Assembly: GCA_002238925.1 (NCBI GenBank)
Contig: MPNH01000026.1
Location: 1-64,000 of the forward strand
Length of the DNA: 64,000 nt
Direction: 5' to 3'
Source of the DNA: Spirochaetaceae bacterium bin103
GTDB taxonomy: Bacteria; Spirochaetota; Spirochaetia; SZUA-6; Bin103
Shown here: positions 34,288 through 43,030 of the stretch, piece after piece
Position numbering within the stretch: position 1 is the first letter of the stretch
Layout of the letters: each line of letters starts with the position of its first letter
Program-made: the position numbers and the translations under genes
Notes under the pieces: generated by a model
Told to the model about the DNA's origin: nothing
What the model saw: the letters and a program-made list of their open reading frames with translations, nothing else
Databases searched by the model: none

Positions 34288-35184
34288 ATGCTTGGCGCCG
34301 CCAGATCACTGTTCGTAGTCACCTCCGGGATTGCGTCCGCCATTGTCCTGTTCGCTGGCTGCGAGCCGGTACTGCCAGAGGACACCAACCCCGATACCGC
34401 CGGCAGCGACGAGAGCTACGTCGGCAGCTACGTCGCCGTTGGGCGATCAGTGGAGGCAACCCTCGACGTGAGCCGCGACCAGTTCACCATGGTCACTCTC
34501 AACCTCGGCTCGAATACATCCCAAGTGATTGACGGGCGGCGCGCCGCCGCTCGCGGCGGACCTGGTTGGTACATCGTCGACGGCTCCGTGTCCGAGCGTG
34601 AGGACACGGTGCAATTCAAGGTTACCGGGATAGAGTTCAACCGATCATCGAGCGATTCAGGATGCCCGCCGATTCTGGCCACCAAGGATGCCAGCCTTCA
34701 CACTGCCGCCATCGGATCGTTACTGGATTGCCTTGGGATCGAACAGCAGATCACGGCAGAGCGCCTTGATCCGCCGGCTCTGGTGGTCGGCACTTGGGAG
34801 ATTCCCTATTCGGCAGGCAGACCGAGGACCGTGGAGTATCGCTGGACGATCCACCGCGACGGCACCTCTGTCTTGAGGAATACCTACACTACCTCTGTCG
34901 GCGAGCCGCCTCTCGATTACTTGGAGTTCGAGCTAGGAGTCACGTTCACCGCCACGACGCTAACTCTGCAATCGATCACGTCGATACGCGCTGTGCTTGA
35001 GAACGGCACCGAAGTGGATGGCGGGGAATACCTCGACTACTACAACGAGCAGGTCGACGCCTACCGGAACGTGACAATCCACTACACGGTAACGGACGAG
35101 TTCATGACCTGGGACTTTGAAGTCTTCGGTGTCACTTCGTTGGCTGAGCCAGTTCAAGGAATCAGGTTCGTCAGGATCAACTGA
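34288..35184 (+). CDS. Lipoprotein of unknown function
   Basis: Encodes 298 residues. The ATG at 34288 is preceded by AGAGG and starts a signal peptide with a lipobox (VLFAGCEPV). Two similar beta-rich halves are suggested: ESYVGSYVAVGRSVEATLDV and later LVVGTWEIPYSAGRP, each leading into strands with YRW or FEV patterns and ending IRFVRIN. No family recognised. Upstream frames extend but lack a ribosome binding site. Confidence 0.6.
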   Translation: MLGAARSLFVVTSGIASAIVLFAGCEPVLPEDTNPDTAGSDESYVGSYVAVGRSVEATLDVSRDQFTMVTLNLGSNTSQVIDGRRAAARGGPGWYIVDGSVSEREDTVQFKVTGIEFNRSSSDSGCPPILATKDASLHTAAIGSLLDCLGIEQQITAERLDPPALVVGTWEIPYSAGRPRTVEYRWTIHRDGTSVLRNTYTTSVGEPPLDYLEFELGVTFTATTLTLQSITSIRAVLENGTEVDGGEYLDYYNEQVDAYRNVTIHYTVTDEFMTWDFEVFGVTSLAEPVQGIRFVRIN

Positions 35185-35301
35185 TCAACTGAGGGCTTTG
35201 CTGATCTACGAAGACCCGAGGAAGTGGTATTGTAAGGGATCGCGGGCCGAGTACAGATAGTCTATTTACTTACTATACAAAATATTATTGTGTTGTTCTG
35301 A

Positions 35302-35374
35302 TGGAGGATAGGGGACTCGAACCCCTGACCTATTGATTGCGAACCAATCGCTCTACCACCTGAGCTAATCCCCC
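35302..35374 (-). tRNA. tRNA-Ala (CGC)
   Basis: A full cloverleaf fits on the minus strand: acceptor GGGGGAT/ATCCTCC containing the alanine identity pair G3:U70, D-arm GCTC/GAGC, anticodon stem ATTGG/TCAAT with loop TTCGCAA (anticodon CGC), and T-arm AGGGG/CCCCT with TTCGAGT. Discriminator A; CCA is not encoded. Length 73. Confidence 0.95.
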
Positions 35375-35481
35375 GGTCGCGGGCAATATGCCACAAATCG
35401 GGGCCCGGCGCCTACTCCGGATGCCGCTGTTGCCGCTGTTTGCCGGCGGAGCGGCTCGTACTACTATATTTGCACGTACCG

Positions 35482-37548
35482 ATGGCTGCATCCGACACGC
35501 TGACCGCCGACCTGCCGCGCCTGGCACGCGAGCTGCCGCGCGCCCCCGGCGTGTACCTGCTCAAGGACCGCCGCGGCGCCGTGCTGTACGTGGGCAAGTC
35601 GAAGAACCTGCGCGCCCGCGTGGCGACCTACTTTCAGGACGGCAGGGGTTGGAACCGCGACATCAAGACCGAGGTGCTGGCGAGCAAAGTGGCCGACTTC
35701 GAGGTGATCGTGACGCACAGCGAGTTCGAGGCGCTGCTGCTGGAGAACACCCTCATCAAGGACCGCAAGCCGCGCTACAACATCAACCTCAAGGACGGCA
35801 AGTCGTACCCGGTGATCCGGCTTACCAATGAACCGTTCCCGAAGGTGTTCCGCACCCGCACCATCGTGCTGGACGGATCCGAGTACTTCGGGCCGTTTCC
35901 CAAGGTGAACCAGATCGACATCTACCTGAGCCTGATCGACAAGCTGTTCCCGCTGCGCAAGCGCGGCAACGTGTTCAAGGAGCGCGACCAGCCGTGCCTG
36001 AACTTCCACATCGGGCGCTGTGCGGCGCCGTGCGTGGGCAACATCGGCGCGGACGACTACCAGGAGCGGGTGGCGGCGGTGCGCAAGCTGCTCACCGGCA
36101 AGAGCGCCGACCTGCTGCGCGAGCTGCGCGCACGCATGGAGGCGGAGGCGAAGGCGCTGCGCTTCGAGAAGGCGGCCACGTTCCGCGACCAAGTGCGCGC
36201 CATCAGCGAGGTGACCGACAGCGACCAGAACGTGGTCGATTTCTCGCGCGAGACGCGCGACTACGTGGGCTGCCACCGCGACGGCGACCACTACACGGTG
36301 GCCCTGTTTCAATTTCGGCACGGCCAACTGCTCGGCAAGGAACGGTTTGGGCTGGTCGATTCGGCGCCGCCGGAGGAGGTGCTGCCGAGCTTCCTGCTGC
36401 AGTTCTACGCCGGCCTCCAGACGCGCCCGCGCACCGTGTTCCTAAGCCTGCCGGCCGACGCCGCGCAGGTGCTGCAGAACGCCCTGGACCGCACGCTCGG
36501 CTCCACGCCGGCGGACGATACCCCGGCTGGCGGCGCGGCGGCGGACCCGGGAACCGGTGGGACGCCGGCCCGGGCCGCGGCGGATGGTGGCACCGATGCC
36601 GGCTCGGCGAATGGGGCTTCCGGAGCCGCCGCCGGGGAGGCCGCTCCCGCGGCCGGCGCACCAGCCGCGGCCGTAGCGCGTGGGCGGCGGGCGGCGCGGC
36701 TGGAGGTGCGGGTGCCGCAGCGCGGCAAGCACGTTCGCTTTCTGCGCATGGCGGAGCACAACGCGCAGGTGGAGTGGGAGAGCAGCGAGAAGAAGCGCGC
36801 CGGCCGCGACGCCCAGGTCCAGGTGCTCGAGGAGTTGCGCGCGGCGCTGCAGCTCGATGCCGCGCCGCGCCGCATCGAAGCGTTCGACATCTCCCACCTG
36901 GAAGGCAGCGACGCGGTGGCCTCGCTGGTGGTGTTTGTCGATGGCCGGCCCGAGAAGCAGTCCTACCGCCACTTCCGGCTGCGCTCCCTGGACGGCAAGG
37001 TGGACGACTACGCGGCGATGCGCGAAGTTGTGGCCCGGCGCTACACGCGCGCCGTCAACGACAACCGGGCGCTGCCCGACCTGGTGCTGGTGGACGGCGG
37101 CAAGGGGCAGGTCAGCGCCGCCAACCGCATCCTGCGCGCCCTGGAGCTGGGCAGCGTGCCGGTGGCCGGCCTGGCCAAGCGCAACGAAGAAGTGTTCGTG
37201 CCCGGCCGCTCGGCACCGGTTGCGCTGCCCGACGGCTCGCCCGCGCTGCGCCTGCTGCAGGCCGCGCGCGACGAGTCGCACCGGTTCGCCAACTCGTTCA
37301 ACCGGCGGCTGCGCCGCAAGCGGGTGTCGCGGTCCACGCTGGAGGCGGTAAACGGCATCGGCCGGGTGCGCAGCCGGCGCCTGCTGGAGGCATTCGAGTC
37401 GGTGCCCGCAATGCTCGCCGCGGGGCCGGAGACGATCGCCGCCCGCGCCGGCGTTACACGCGAAACGGCCGCCACACTCCTTGCCCACCTCGGGCAACAA
37501 TATGATACAGGAGAAGCTGCAGCAGCGGTTCCGTCAGCTCCTGATTGA
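35482..37548 (+). CDS. uvrC: Excinuclease ABC subunit C
   Basis: Encodes 688 residues. The GIY-YIG domain opens with APGVYLLKD and YVGKSKNLRARV. The UvrB-binding UVR helix follows (about 200-235, RMEAEAKALRFEKAATFRDQ), then the RNase H-like 5' nuclease domain (FDISHLEGSDAVASLV, DLVLVDGGKGQVSAA) and the terminal HhH region. About 65 Ala/Gly/Pro-rich residues (336-400) lie between the N-terminal part and the RNase H domain; this insert is not part of the family. The ATG at 35482 is preferred over the upstream frame. The 3' end overlaps convergent holA by 95 bases. Confidence 0.9.
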   Translation: MAASDTLTADLPRLARELPRAPGVYLLKDRRGAVLYVGKSKNLRARVATYFQDGRGWNRDIKTEVLASKVADFEVIVTHSEFEALLLENTLIKDRKPRYNINLKDGKSYPVIRLTNEPFPKVFRTRTIVLDGSEYFGPFPKVNQIDIYLSLIDKLFPLRKRGNVFKERDQPCLNFHIGRCAAPCVGNIGADDYQERVAAVRKLLTGKSADLLRELRARMEAEAKALRFEKAATFRDQVRAISEVTDSDQNVVDFSRETRDYVGCHRDGDHYTVALFQFRHGQLLGKERFGLVDSAPPEEVLPSFLLQFYAGLQTRPRTVFLSLPADAAQVLQNALDRTLGSTPADDTPAGGAAADPGTGGTPARAAADGGTDAGSANGASGAAAGEAAPAAGAPAAAVARGRRAARLEVRVPQRGKHVRFLRMAEHNAQVEWESSEKKRAGRDAQVQVLEELRAALQLDAAPRRIEAFDISHLEGSDAVASLVVFVDGRPEKQSYRHFRLRSLDGKVDDYAAMREVVARRYTRAVNDNRALPDLVLVDGGKGQVSAANRILRALELGSVPVAGLAKRNEEVFVPGRSAPVALPDGSPALRLLQAARDESHRFANSFNRRLRRKRVSRSTLEAVNGIGRVRSRRLLEAFESVPAMLAAGPETIAARAGVTRETAATLLAHLGQQYDTGEAAAAVPSAPD

Positions 37549-38533
37549 ACAGCCGCGCGCGGGTGTCGAATTCCACCAGCAGGCGCTGAATCGGTTCCAT
37601 CTCGGCATCGGGGTAGCGGCGGTGCGCCTCCTGGAAGGTGCGCTGCATGCGCTTGCCGACTATGCGCAACTCGGCCAGCGCAGCGGCAGGCGCCTTGCGC
37701 TCCGCCAACAACTCCTTGAACCGGATCAGGCGCCCGAACTGGCTGTGCAGCATCGCCACGATCTGTATTGCATCGCCGCGCCGCGCCAGCAGCAGGGTGG
37801 TGAGCGTCTCCAGGCAGCCCTGCAGGTCGCGCGCCACTACCCGGTCGAACAGCGAGAACACCGTCTCCTCGCGGCTGTGGTAGAGATACTGCTCGATGTC
37901 CTCGACCGCTACGAAGGTGCTGGGCGGAAAGAAGCCGGCCAGGCTGCCGCACAGCTCCTCGAGGGCCGCCCCGTCGGCGGGGGCCAGCTCCAGGATCAGC
38001 GCACAAGCGTCCGCGTCGATGCGCAAATTGCGGGAGCGGAAGGCGCGCTGCACCGCGCTCTCGCGCTGGTTCTCGAACATCTCCCAGAAAATCCTGGTGC
38101 GCGCCTTCGGCACCATGCGCGGCAGCGCGGCCGGCAGGTCGCGCGCCATCCCGCTGCTGGTCAGCACCAGGGTGCTGGCCGCCGCCGGCTCCGTGCCATA
38201 CCCCAGGAGCGCGTCCAACTGGTTGCCGGCGCGCAGATCCTGCACCTCCTGTAGCACCACCACGCGATGGCTCGTGAACAGGCCGGGCGTGCGCAGGGTC
38301 GCCACCAGGTCGACCAGGTCGGTGTCGTAGGGAAAGGTGCGCAGCACCTCGATCTCGCCGCCGCCGGACTCCGCCGCCGCGATGATCTGCGCCACGAAGT
38401 CGGCCTTCTGGCCGAGCTCCGGGCCGAGCAGCAGGTGGACGCCTCCGGTCAACCCTTTCGGCGCCGGCGGCGGCTTGCGCGCGGTTGCAGAACGGCGGCC
38501 GCCGGTGGTGCGCCGGCGGGCGGTGGCGGCCAC
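37454..38533 (-). CDS. holA: DNA polymerase III subunit delta
   Basis: Encodes 359 residues. After a basic, Pro/Ala-rich N-terminus (residues 1-27) the sequence follows the HolA pattern: GVHLLLGPELGQKADFVAQI, VVVLQEVQDL, then the AAA+ lid and collar region ending TEPLLQLLLYHIV. It loads the sliding clamp with the gamma complex. Downstream of lexA with 18 bases between. It ends inside uvrC by 95 bases. Confidence 0.8.
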   Translation of the reverse strand: MAATARRRTTGGRRSATARKPPPAPKGLTGGVHLLLGPELGQKADFVAQIIAAAESGGGEIEVLRTFPYDTDLVDLVATLRTPGLFTSHRVVVLQEVQDLRAGNQLDALLGYGTEPAAASTLVLTSSGMARDLPAALPRMVPKARTRIFWEMFENQRESAVQRAFRSRNLRIDADACALILELAPADGAALEELCGSLAGFFPPSTFVAVEDIEQYLYHSREETVFSLFDRVVARDLQGCLETLTTLLLARRGDAIQIVAMLHSQFGRLIRFKELLAERKAPAAALAELRIVGKRMQRTFQEAHRRYPDAEMEPIQRLLVEFDTRARLFNQELTEPLLQLLLYHIVARGGQGVWRPFRV

Positions 38534-38551
38534 GGGGCGTGGTACTCCGCG

Positions 38552-39157
38552 CTAGTAGGTGCGCTGCACGGCGCGCAGCTTGCCGAGAATGCGCAGGTTC
38601 TGGGTAAAGATCGGCGGGAAGTCGGGGTTCTCCGCCTGCAGCCGAATGCGGTTGCTCTCCCGGAAGAACCGCTTGAGGGTGGCCGCCTCCTGGATCATCG
38701 CCACCACGATGTCGCCATTGTCGGCGTCCTCCTGGCGTCGAACGATGGCGATGTCGCCATCAAGGATTCCGGCGTCGCACATGCTGGCGCCGCGCACGCG
38801 CAGCGCGAAGTGGGAGCCCGCCCCGAGCAACTCATCGGATACCGCGATGGTCCCTTCGACGTTTTCGTCGGCAAACACCGGCAAGCCGGCGGCGACCCGC
38901 CCGAGCAGCGGGATGCGCACCAGGCGGTGCTGGCGTTCCGCGGAGCCGTCGTCGAGTACTTCCAGGGAGCGCGAGCGGCCCTCGCTGGAGCGTACGTAGC
39001 CCTTTTTGCGGAGCGCCTTGAGGTGGTCGTATGCGCCCCGGATGGAGATTCGGAAGTGCTCGGCAAGATCGCGAATCGAGGGCGGGTAACGGTGCTGCTC
39101 CAGGTAGCCGTTGATGAAGTCCAGCACCTCGCGCTGGCGTACCGTCAATCCGCGCAC
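38552..39157 (-). CDS. lexA: LexA repressor
   Basis: Encodes 201 residues. A winged-helix DNA-binding domain opens with MRGLTVRQREVLDFINGYLE and continues with PPSIRDLAEHF and the recognition helix region. A cleavage site (AAGLPV) and the catalytic pair follow: Ser in RGASMCDAG and Lys in ATLKRFFRE. The usual GDSM is GASM here, a mild departure next to the active Ser. It controls the SOS response. The linked uvrC and holA fit, but I could not identify a LexA box. Confidence 0.9.
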   Translation of the reverse strand: MRGLTVRQREVLDFINGYLEQHRYPPSIRDLAEHFRISIRGAYDHLKALRKKGYVRSSEGRSRSLEVLDDGSAERQHRLVRIPLLGRVAAGLPVFADENVEGTIAVSDELLGAGSHFALRVRGASMCDAGILDGDIAIVRRQEDADNGDIVVAMIQEAATLKRFFRESNRIRLQAENPDFPPIFTQNLRILGKLRAVQRTY

Positions 39158-39205
39158 GTCATTCGCCCCGAGTCAATTATCCCGAATCGGGGCAGCCGCG
39201 ACAAG

Positions 39206-39487
39206 TCAGATCTGAACGTCTTCGAAGCGCCGCGCAAACAGATCCTCCAACGCTTCCACGGCGGCTTCCTCGTCGTCGCCGTCGGCGATGATCTTGACCG
39301 TGGTCCGATACGTTGCACCGAGCGTAATAATGCCCATGATCGACTTCCCGTTGACCCGCTCGCCGCCGCTCTCCAGGAAGATGTCGGAAGAGAACGCACC
39401 GGCGGTACGAACCAGTTTGGCAGCAGGCCGGGCGTGGATTCCGGCGCGGTTGATGATAAGTACTTCCCGTTCGATCAGCGTTACCAC
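39206..39487 (-). CDS. HPr-family phosphocarrier protein
   Basis: Encodes about 93 residues. The site I phosphorylatable His lies in RAGIHARPAA, and the regulatory Ser in NGKSIMGIITLGA. Start choice is difficult: a GTG at 39487 overlaps the HprK stop region, while a CTG three codons downstream has the better GAGGAG spacing. No PTS enzyme I or II genes are in the window, so its role with HprK is likely regulatory. Confidence 0.9.
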   Translation of the reverse strand: MVTLIEREVLIINRAGIHARPAAKLVRTAGAFSSDIFLESGGERVNGKSIMGIITLGATYRTTVKIIADGDDEEAAVEALEDLFARRFEDVQI

Positions 39488-40452
39488 TCCTCTATGGCGA
39501 CTTCCCGCGGCTTTCGACCGTCGAGCCACCGGGTCACGTTGCGATTGAACTCCGCCGCCGAATAATACCCCATATGCTTGAGCCGTTCGTTCATTGCCGC
39601 GGTCTCGATGAGGATCCAGATCGGACGCCCCGGGCGCACCGGGATCAACACCTCGCGAACCCCGACACCGAGAAACTCGACGGTACGTTCGTCCAGGCCA
39701 ACCCGGTCATAATCCGCGGAATTGTCCCAATCTTCAAGCCGCACCACCAGTTGGATGTTCTTGGCGTCGAGAATCGCCCCGACCCCGAACAGGTAGGAGA
39801 TGTTGATGATGCCGAGGCCGCGAATCTCCATGTGATGGCTGGCCGCGCGGATGCCGCTGCCATGCAGGACGTTGTCGACCAGGCGCACGTCCACCACGTC
39901 GTCGGCAACCAGCCGGTGACCGCGCTCGACAAGCGCCAGCGCGGCCTCGCTCTTCCCGACACCGCTCGGGCCCTGGATGAGCACGCCCATGCCGAACACC
40001 TCGAGCATCACCCCATGCACCTGCACCGAGGGTGCAAACATCATGGCCAGAATGCGTTCCACGCGTACGGTGAATTCGGCGGTGGTCAGCGGCGTGCACA
40101 GAACCGCGCGCCCGGCCGCCTCCGACAGGCGCAGGAAGTCGTCGGTCGGCTCGATGCCGTGGGTGAACACGCTGCACGGGATGTCGTAGGCAACCATGCG
40201 CTCGAGCGACTCGGTCGATCGTTCGCCGGCGAGCTTGCGCAGGTAGGCGCTCTCTCCCCGTCCGAACACCTGTACGCGCTGAAAGGCAAAGCTGTCGAAA
40301 AAACCGCCGAGCGCCAGGCCGGGCCGGTTCAACTCGGGACCGTGCAACTCCGCGGTGAGGCCGCGGCGCGCGCCAACGCAGGTCAACTGCAGCGCTTCAT
40401 GCTCCTTCACTTCAAACTGGAGCAGGTTGAGAACGGTCACCTCTGCGGCCAT
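39481..40452 (-). CDS. hprK: HPr kinase/phosphorylase
   Basis: Encodes 323 residues. The N-terminal domain is followed by a kinase domain with Walker A GPSGVGKSEAALAL and the HprK pattern LVADDVVDV, then EIRGLGIINISYLFGVGA, the family signature. It phosphorylates and dephosphorylates HPr at the regulatory Ser according to ATP, Pi and sugar phosphates. The downstream HPr gene overlaps its 3' end. It follows hpf by 21 bases. Confidence 0.9.
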   Translation of the reverse strand: MAAEVTVLNLLQFEVKEHEALQLTCVGARRGLTAELHGPELNRPGLALGGFFDSFAFQRVQVFGRGESAYLRKLAGERSTESLERMVAYDIPCSVFTHGIEPTDDFLRLSEAAGRAVLCTPLTTAEFTVRVERILAMMFAPSVQVHGVMLEVFGMGVLIQGPSGVGKSEAALALVERGHRLVADDVVDVRLVDNVLHGSGIRAASHHMEIRGLGIINISYLFGVGAILDAKNIQLVVRLEDWDNSADYDRVGLDERTVEFLGVGVREVLIPVRPGRPIWILIETAAMNERLKHMGYYSAAEFNRNVTRWLDGRKPREVAIEEW

Positions 40453-40473
40453 GCCGGTACGCTTGCGGCGGCG

Positions 40474-40800
40474 TCAACCACGCGACGCGGCGCGGTGCGG
40501 GGCCCGATGCGAGCCGCGCGTGACCTTCTCCTTCTCCTTGTTGACCTTGGCCTGGATCTTGTCCATCAGCCGGTCGAACGCCTCCACCAAATCGTAACCG
40601 CTCACCTTCAGGTGGTTGGTCGCACCCCAGCGGAAGTGGAGCGCACCGTCGACGTGATACTGGCTGCCCTCCCGGGTCAGCGTGAGCCTCAGATCGACCA
40701 GGTATTCACGCGCGTACGAGAACCGCTGCAGGCGCCGGTCGATATGCTCCCGCTGCACTTCGTTGAGTGAGAAATGAACCGCCTTGATGTCCAGTTGCAT
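40474..40800 (-). CDS. hpf: Short ribosome hibernation promoting factor
   Basis: Encodes 108 residues: MQLDIKAVHFSLNEVQREHI, the YSREYLVDLRLTL-like beta region, and a helix with YDLVEAFDRLMDKIQAKVNK. Short-form HPF/RaiA proteins bind the decoding site of idle ribosomes. It lies just downstream of rpoN, a classical placement for this gene. The basic C-terminal tail (TRGSHRAPHRAASRG) is longer than usual. Confidence 0.85.
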   Translation of the reverse strand: MQLDIKAVHFSLNEVQREHIDRRLQRFSYAREYLVDLRLTLTREGSQYHVDGALHFRWGATNHLKVSGYDLVEAFDRLMDKIQAKVNKEKEKVTRGSHRAPHRAASRG

Positions 40801-40825
40801 GGGAAAGTACTCCTTGATGTTGTTC

Positions 40826-42229
40826 TCAGTTGCGTCGATAGGAGCTGTCGATGTCCAGCTCCTTGCGATACTTTGCGACCGTGCGCCGTGCGATGCGCAC
40901 TCCTTTTTCGGCCAGGAGCTCGGCGAGCCGGCTGTCGGACGGCGGCTTCCCGGCAGGCGTGCCATTGGCGCCTGCCGCTGCCGTATGCTCGATTATTTCC
41001 CGCAGTATCTCCTTGACCGCGGTCTTCGAAAAGCGCGATCCCTTCGAGCCCGCTCCCGATATGGAGTTGGTAAAGAAGTAGCGCAATTCGAATATGCCGA
41101 ATTCGGTCTGCAGGTGTTTGCCGTTGGCCAACCGTGACACCGTCGCCTCGTGCACGCCCACGTCCGCCGCCACGTCCTTCAGCGTCAACGGCACCAGGTG
41201 CTTGGCGCCGCGCCGGAAGAACTCGCGCTGCGCACCGACCACTGCCCGCGTCACCTTGAGCAGCGAGCGGTTGCGTTCATCGATGCTGCGCATGAACCAG
41301 CGCGCGTCCTGCAGATTGTGGTTGACGAACTTCTTCAACTCCCGATCGCCCCTGGAGCGGCTGAGCTGTTCGAAGAACGGACTCACCCCAAGTACCGGCA
41401 CTTGGTGGTCGTTGAGCGCCAGGGCGAGTTCGCCGTCGATCTGTTTCACGATCACGTCGGGAACCACGTAGCGTACCTGTTCGGCGCTGAAGTTGCGCCC
41501 CGGGATCGGATCAAGCTCGCGCACGAATTCGAGGATGCCGTGTACTTCCTGCTCCGGAATCGCCATGCGGCGCGCAATTTCCGCGGTCTTGCCGCGTTCG
41601 GCCAGATCCATGTAGCTGCGCACCAGCTCGGCGCTGCCGGGCACGGCCCGCGCATGCACGCGGATCTGCGCCAGCAGCGAGTCGGTGTAGTCGCGCGTGC
41701 AGCAGCCGGACGGGTCGAATGCCTGGATCATTGCCGTTACCTTGGCGAGCCGTTCCGGTGCAACGTCCGCGGCGAGCGTACCCGGCTCCTCGAGGGTAAA
41801 CCCATTGTCGTCCAGATTGCGGATCAGCATCTCGCCGAGTTCGAACTCCGCCTCGGCCAGCGGCTGCAGGCGGAGCTGCCACAGCAAGTGGTCCTGCAGC
41901 GTCTCCGGACGGGTCAGGGCGCCTTCGATGAATTGGCGCTTGGCGTCGGCTTCCACGCCGCTGCTGCCGGTCACATACCCGAGGTCGGAGGACTCGGCAA
42001 ATACGCTTTCCTCGGCGCCGCCGGCCGGCTCGGTGTCCAGCGAAGTGGTCGAGTTGTCTTCCATCACCTCCAGCGCGGGATTTCGCTCCAGTTCCTCCTG
42101 GATGGTGGCCTGCAGCTCCTGCAGCGGCATCGCCATGATGCGGATTGCCTGGTAGAGCTGGGGCGTCATCTTGAGACGCTGTTCCTGGCGGAGGACGGGC
42201 TGCTGCGACAGCATGGCTTCTCGCTTCAT
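40826..42229 (-). CDS. rpoN: RNA polymerase sigma-54 factor
   Basis: Encodes 467 residues. Region I is Gln/Leu-rich (RLKMTPQLYQAIRIMAMPLQ), region III contains the core and DNA-binding parts (PGRNFSAEQVRYVVPDVIVK, LTLKDVAADVGVHEATVSR). The RpoN box appears as RRTVAKYRKELDIDSS near the C-terminus. The ATG at 42229 follows codons open upstream; a second ATG lies five codons downstream. Part of the lpt-rpoN-hpf-hprK operon. Confidence 0.92.
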   Translation of the reverse strand: MKREAMLSQQPVLRQEQRLKMTPQLYQAIRIMAMPLQELQATIQEELERNPALEVMEDNSTTSLDTEPAGGAEESVFAESSDLGYVTGSSGVEADAKRQFIEGALTRPETLQDHLLWQLRLQPLAEAEFELGEMLIRNLDDNGFTLEEPGTLAADVAPERLAKVTAMIQAFDPSGCCTRDYTDSLLAQIRVHARAVPGSAELVRSYMDLAERGKTAEIARRMAIPEQEVHGILEFVRELDPIPGRNFSAEQVRYVVPDVIVKQIDGELALALNDHQVPVLGVSPFFEQLSRSRGDRELKKFVNHNLQDARWFMRSIDERNRSLLKVTRAVVGAQREFFRRGAKHLVPLTLKDVAADVGVHEATVSRLANGKHLQTEFGIFELRYFFTNSISGAGSKGSRFSKTAVKEILREIIEHTAAAGANGTPAGKPPSDSRLAELLAEKGVRIARRTVAKYRKELDIDSSYRRN

Positions 42230-42283
42230 GGTGAGTGACCGCACACCCCTATGTCAACGAGAGCTCAACGAGGCCAGCCTGCC

Positions 42284-43030
42284 CTACATGCGGAAGTCGC
42301 GCCCCAGGTAGAGCTGGCGGGCGAGCTGGTTTTCGAGTAGCTCGCCGCGGGTTCCGCTGACCATGATCTCGCCGGCGCGGAGGATGTAGCTGCGATGGGT
42401 GATCTCCAGCGTGTCGCGAACATTGTGGTCGGTGATCAGCACCCCGATACCGGTCTCGGCCAGGCGGCCCACGATGCCCTTGATGTCCTGTACGGCGATC
42501 GGGTCGATGCCGGCGAACGGCTCGTCGAGCAGCAGAAAGCTCGGCTGCATCGCAAGCGCTCGGCCGATTTCGGTGCGGCGCCGCTCGCCGCCGGACAGGG
42601 TGTAGGCGCGCTGCCGGCGGAGATCCTCCAGGCCCAACTCGTCGAGGATCTCGTCGCAGCGCTGCCGGCGTACACTGCGCGTCAGGCCGCGCTGGGTCTC
42701 CAGCACGGCCAGCAGGTTCTGCTCCACGGTGAGCTTGCGGAATACCGACGCCTCCTGCGGCAAGTAGGAGATGCCGGCGCGCGCGCGGCGGTACATCGGC
42801 AGGCGCGTAATGTCGTCGCCGGTGAGGAAGATGCGTCCCGCGGTCGGGCGTATGAAACCGACGATCAGGTAGAACACGGTCGTCTTGCCGGCCCCGTTGG
42901 GACCGAGCAGGCCGACCACCTCGCCGCTGCCCATGGAGAATGACACGTCGCGGGCGGCGTACTTGCGCCCGTAGCGCTTGATCAGGCCCTCCACCGCGAG
43001 GGAGGCGGTTCGCCCGGAGACGTGGGTCAC
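42284..43030 (-). CDS. lptB: LPS export ABC transporter ATP-binding protein
   Basis: Encodes 248 residues: Walker A GPNGAGKTTVFYL, signature LSGGERRRTEIGRAL, Walker B LLLDEPFAGIDPIAV, and the LptB-type N-terminus LIKRYGRKYAARDVSF. It powers lipopolysaccharide-type glycolipid transport across the periplasm. Its start overlaps the LptA stop by four bases. Confidence 0.92.
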   Translation of the reverse strand: MTHVSGRTASLAVEGLIKRYGRKYAARDVSFSMGSGEVVGLLGPNGAGKTTVFYLIVGFIRPTAGRIFLTGDDITRLPMYRRARAGISYLPQEASVFRKLTVEQNLLAVLETQRGLTRSVRRQRCDEILDELGLEDLRRQRAYTLSGGERRRTEIGRALAMQPSFLLLDEPFAGIDPIAVQDIKGIVGRLAETGIGVLITDHNVRDTLEITHRSYILRAGEIMVSGTRGELLENQLARQLYLGRDFRM

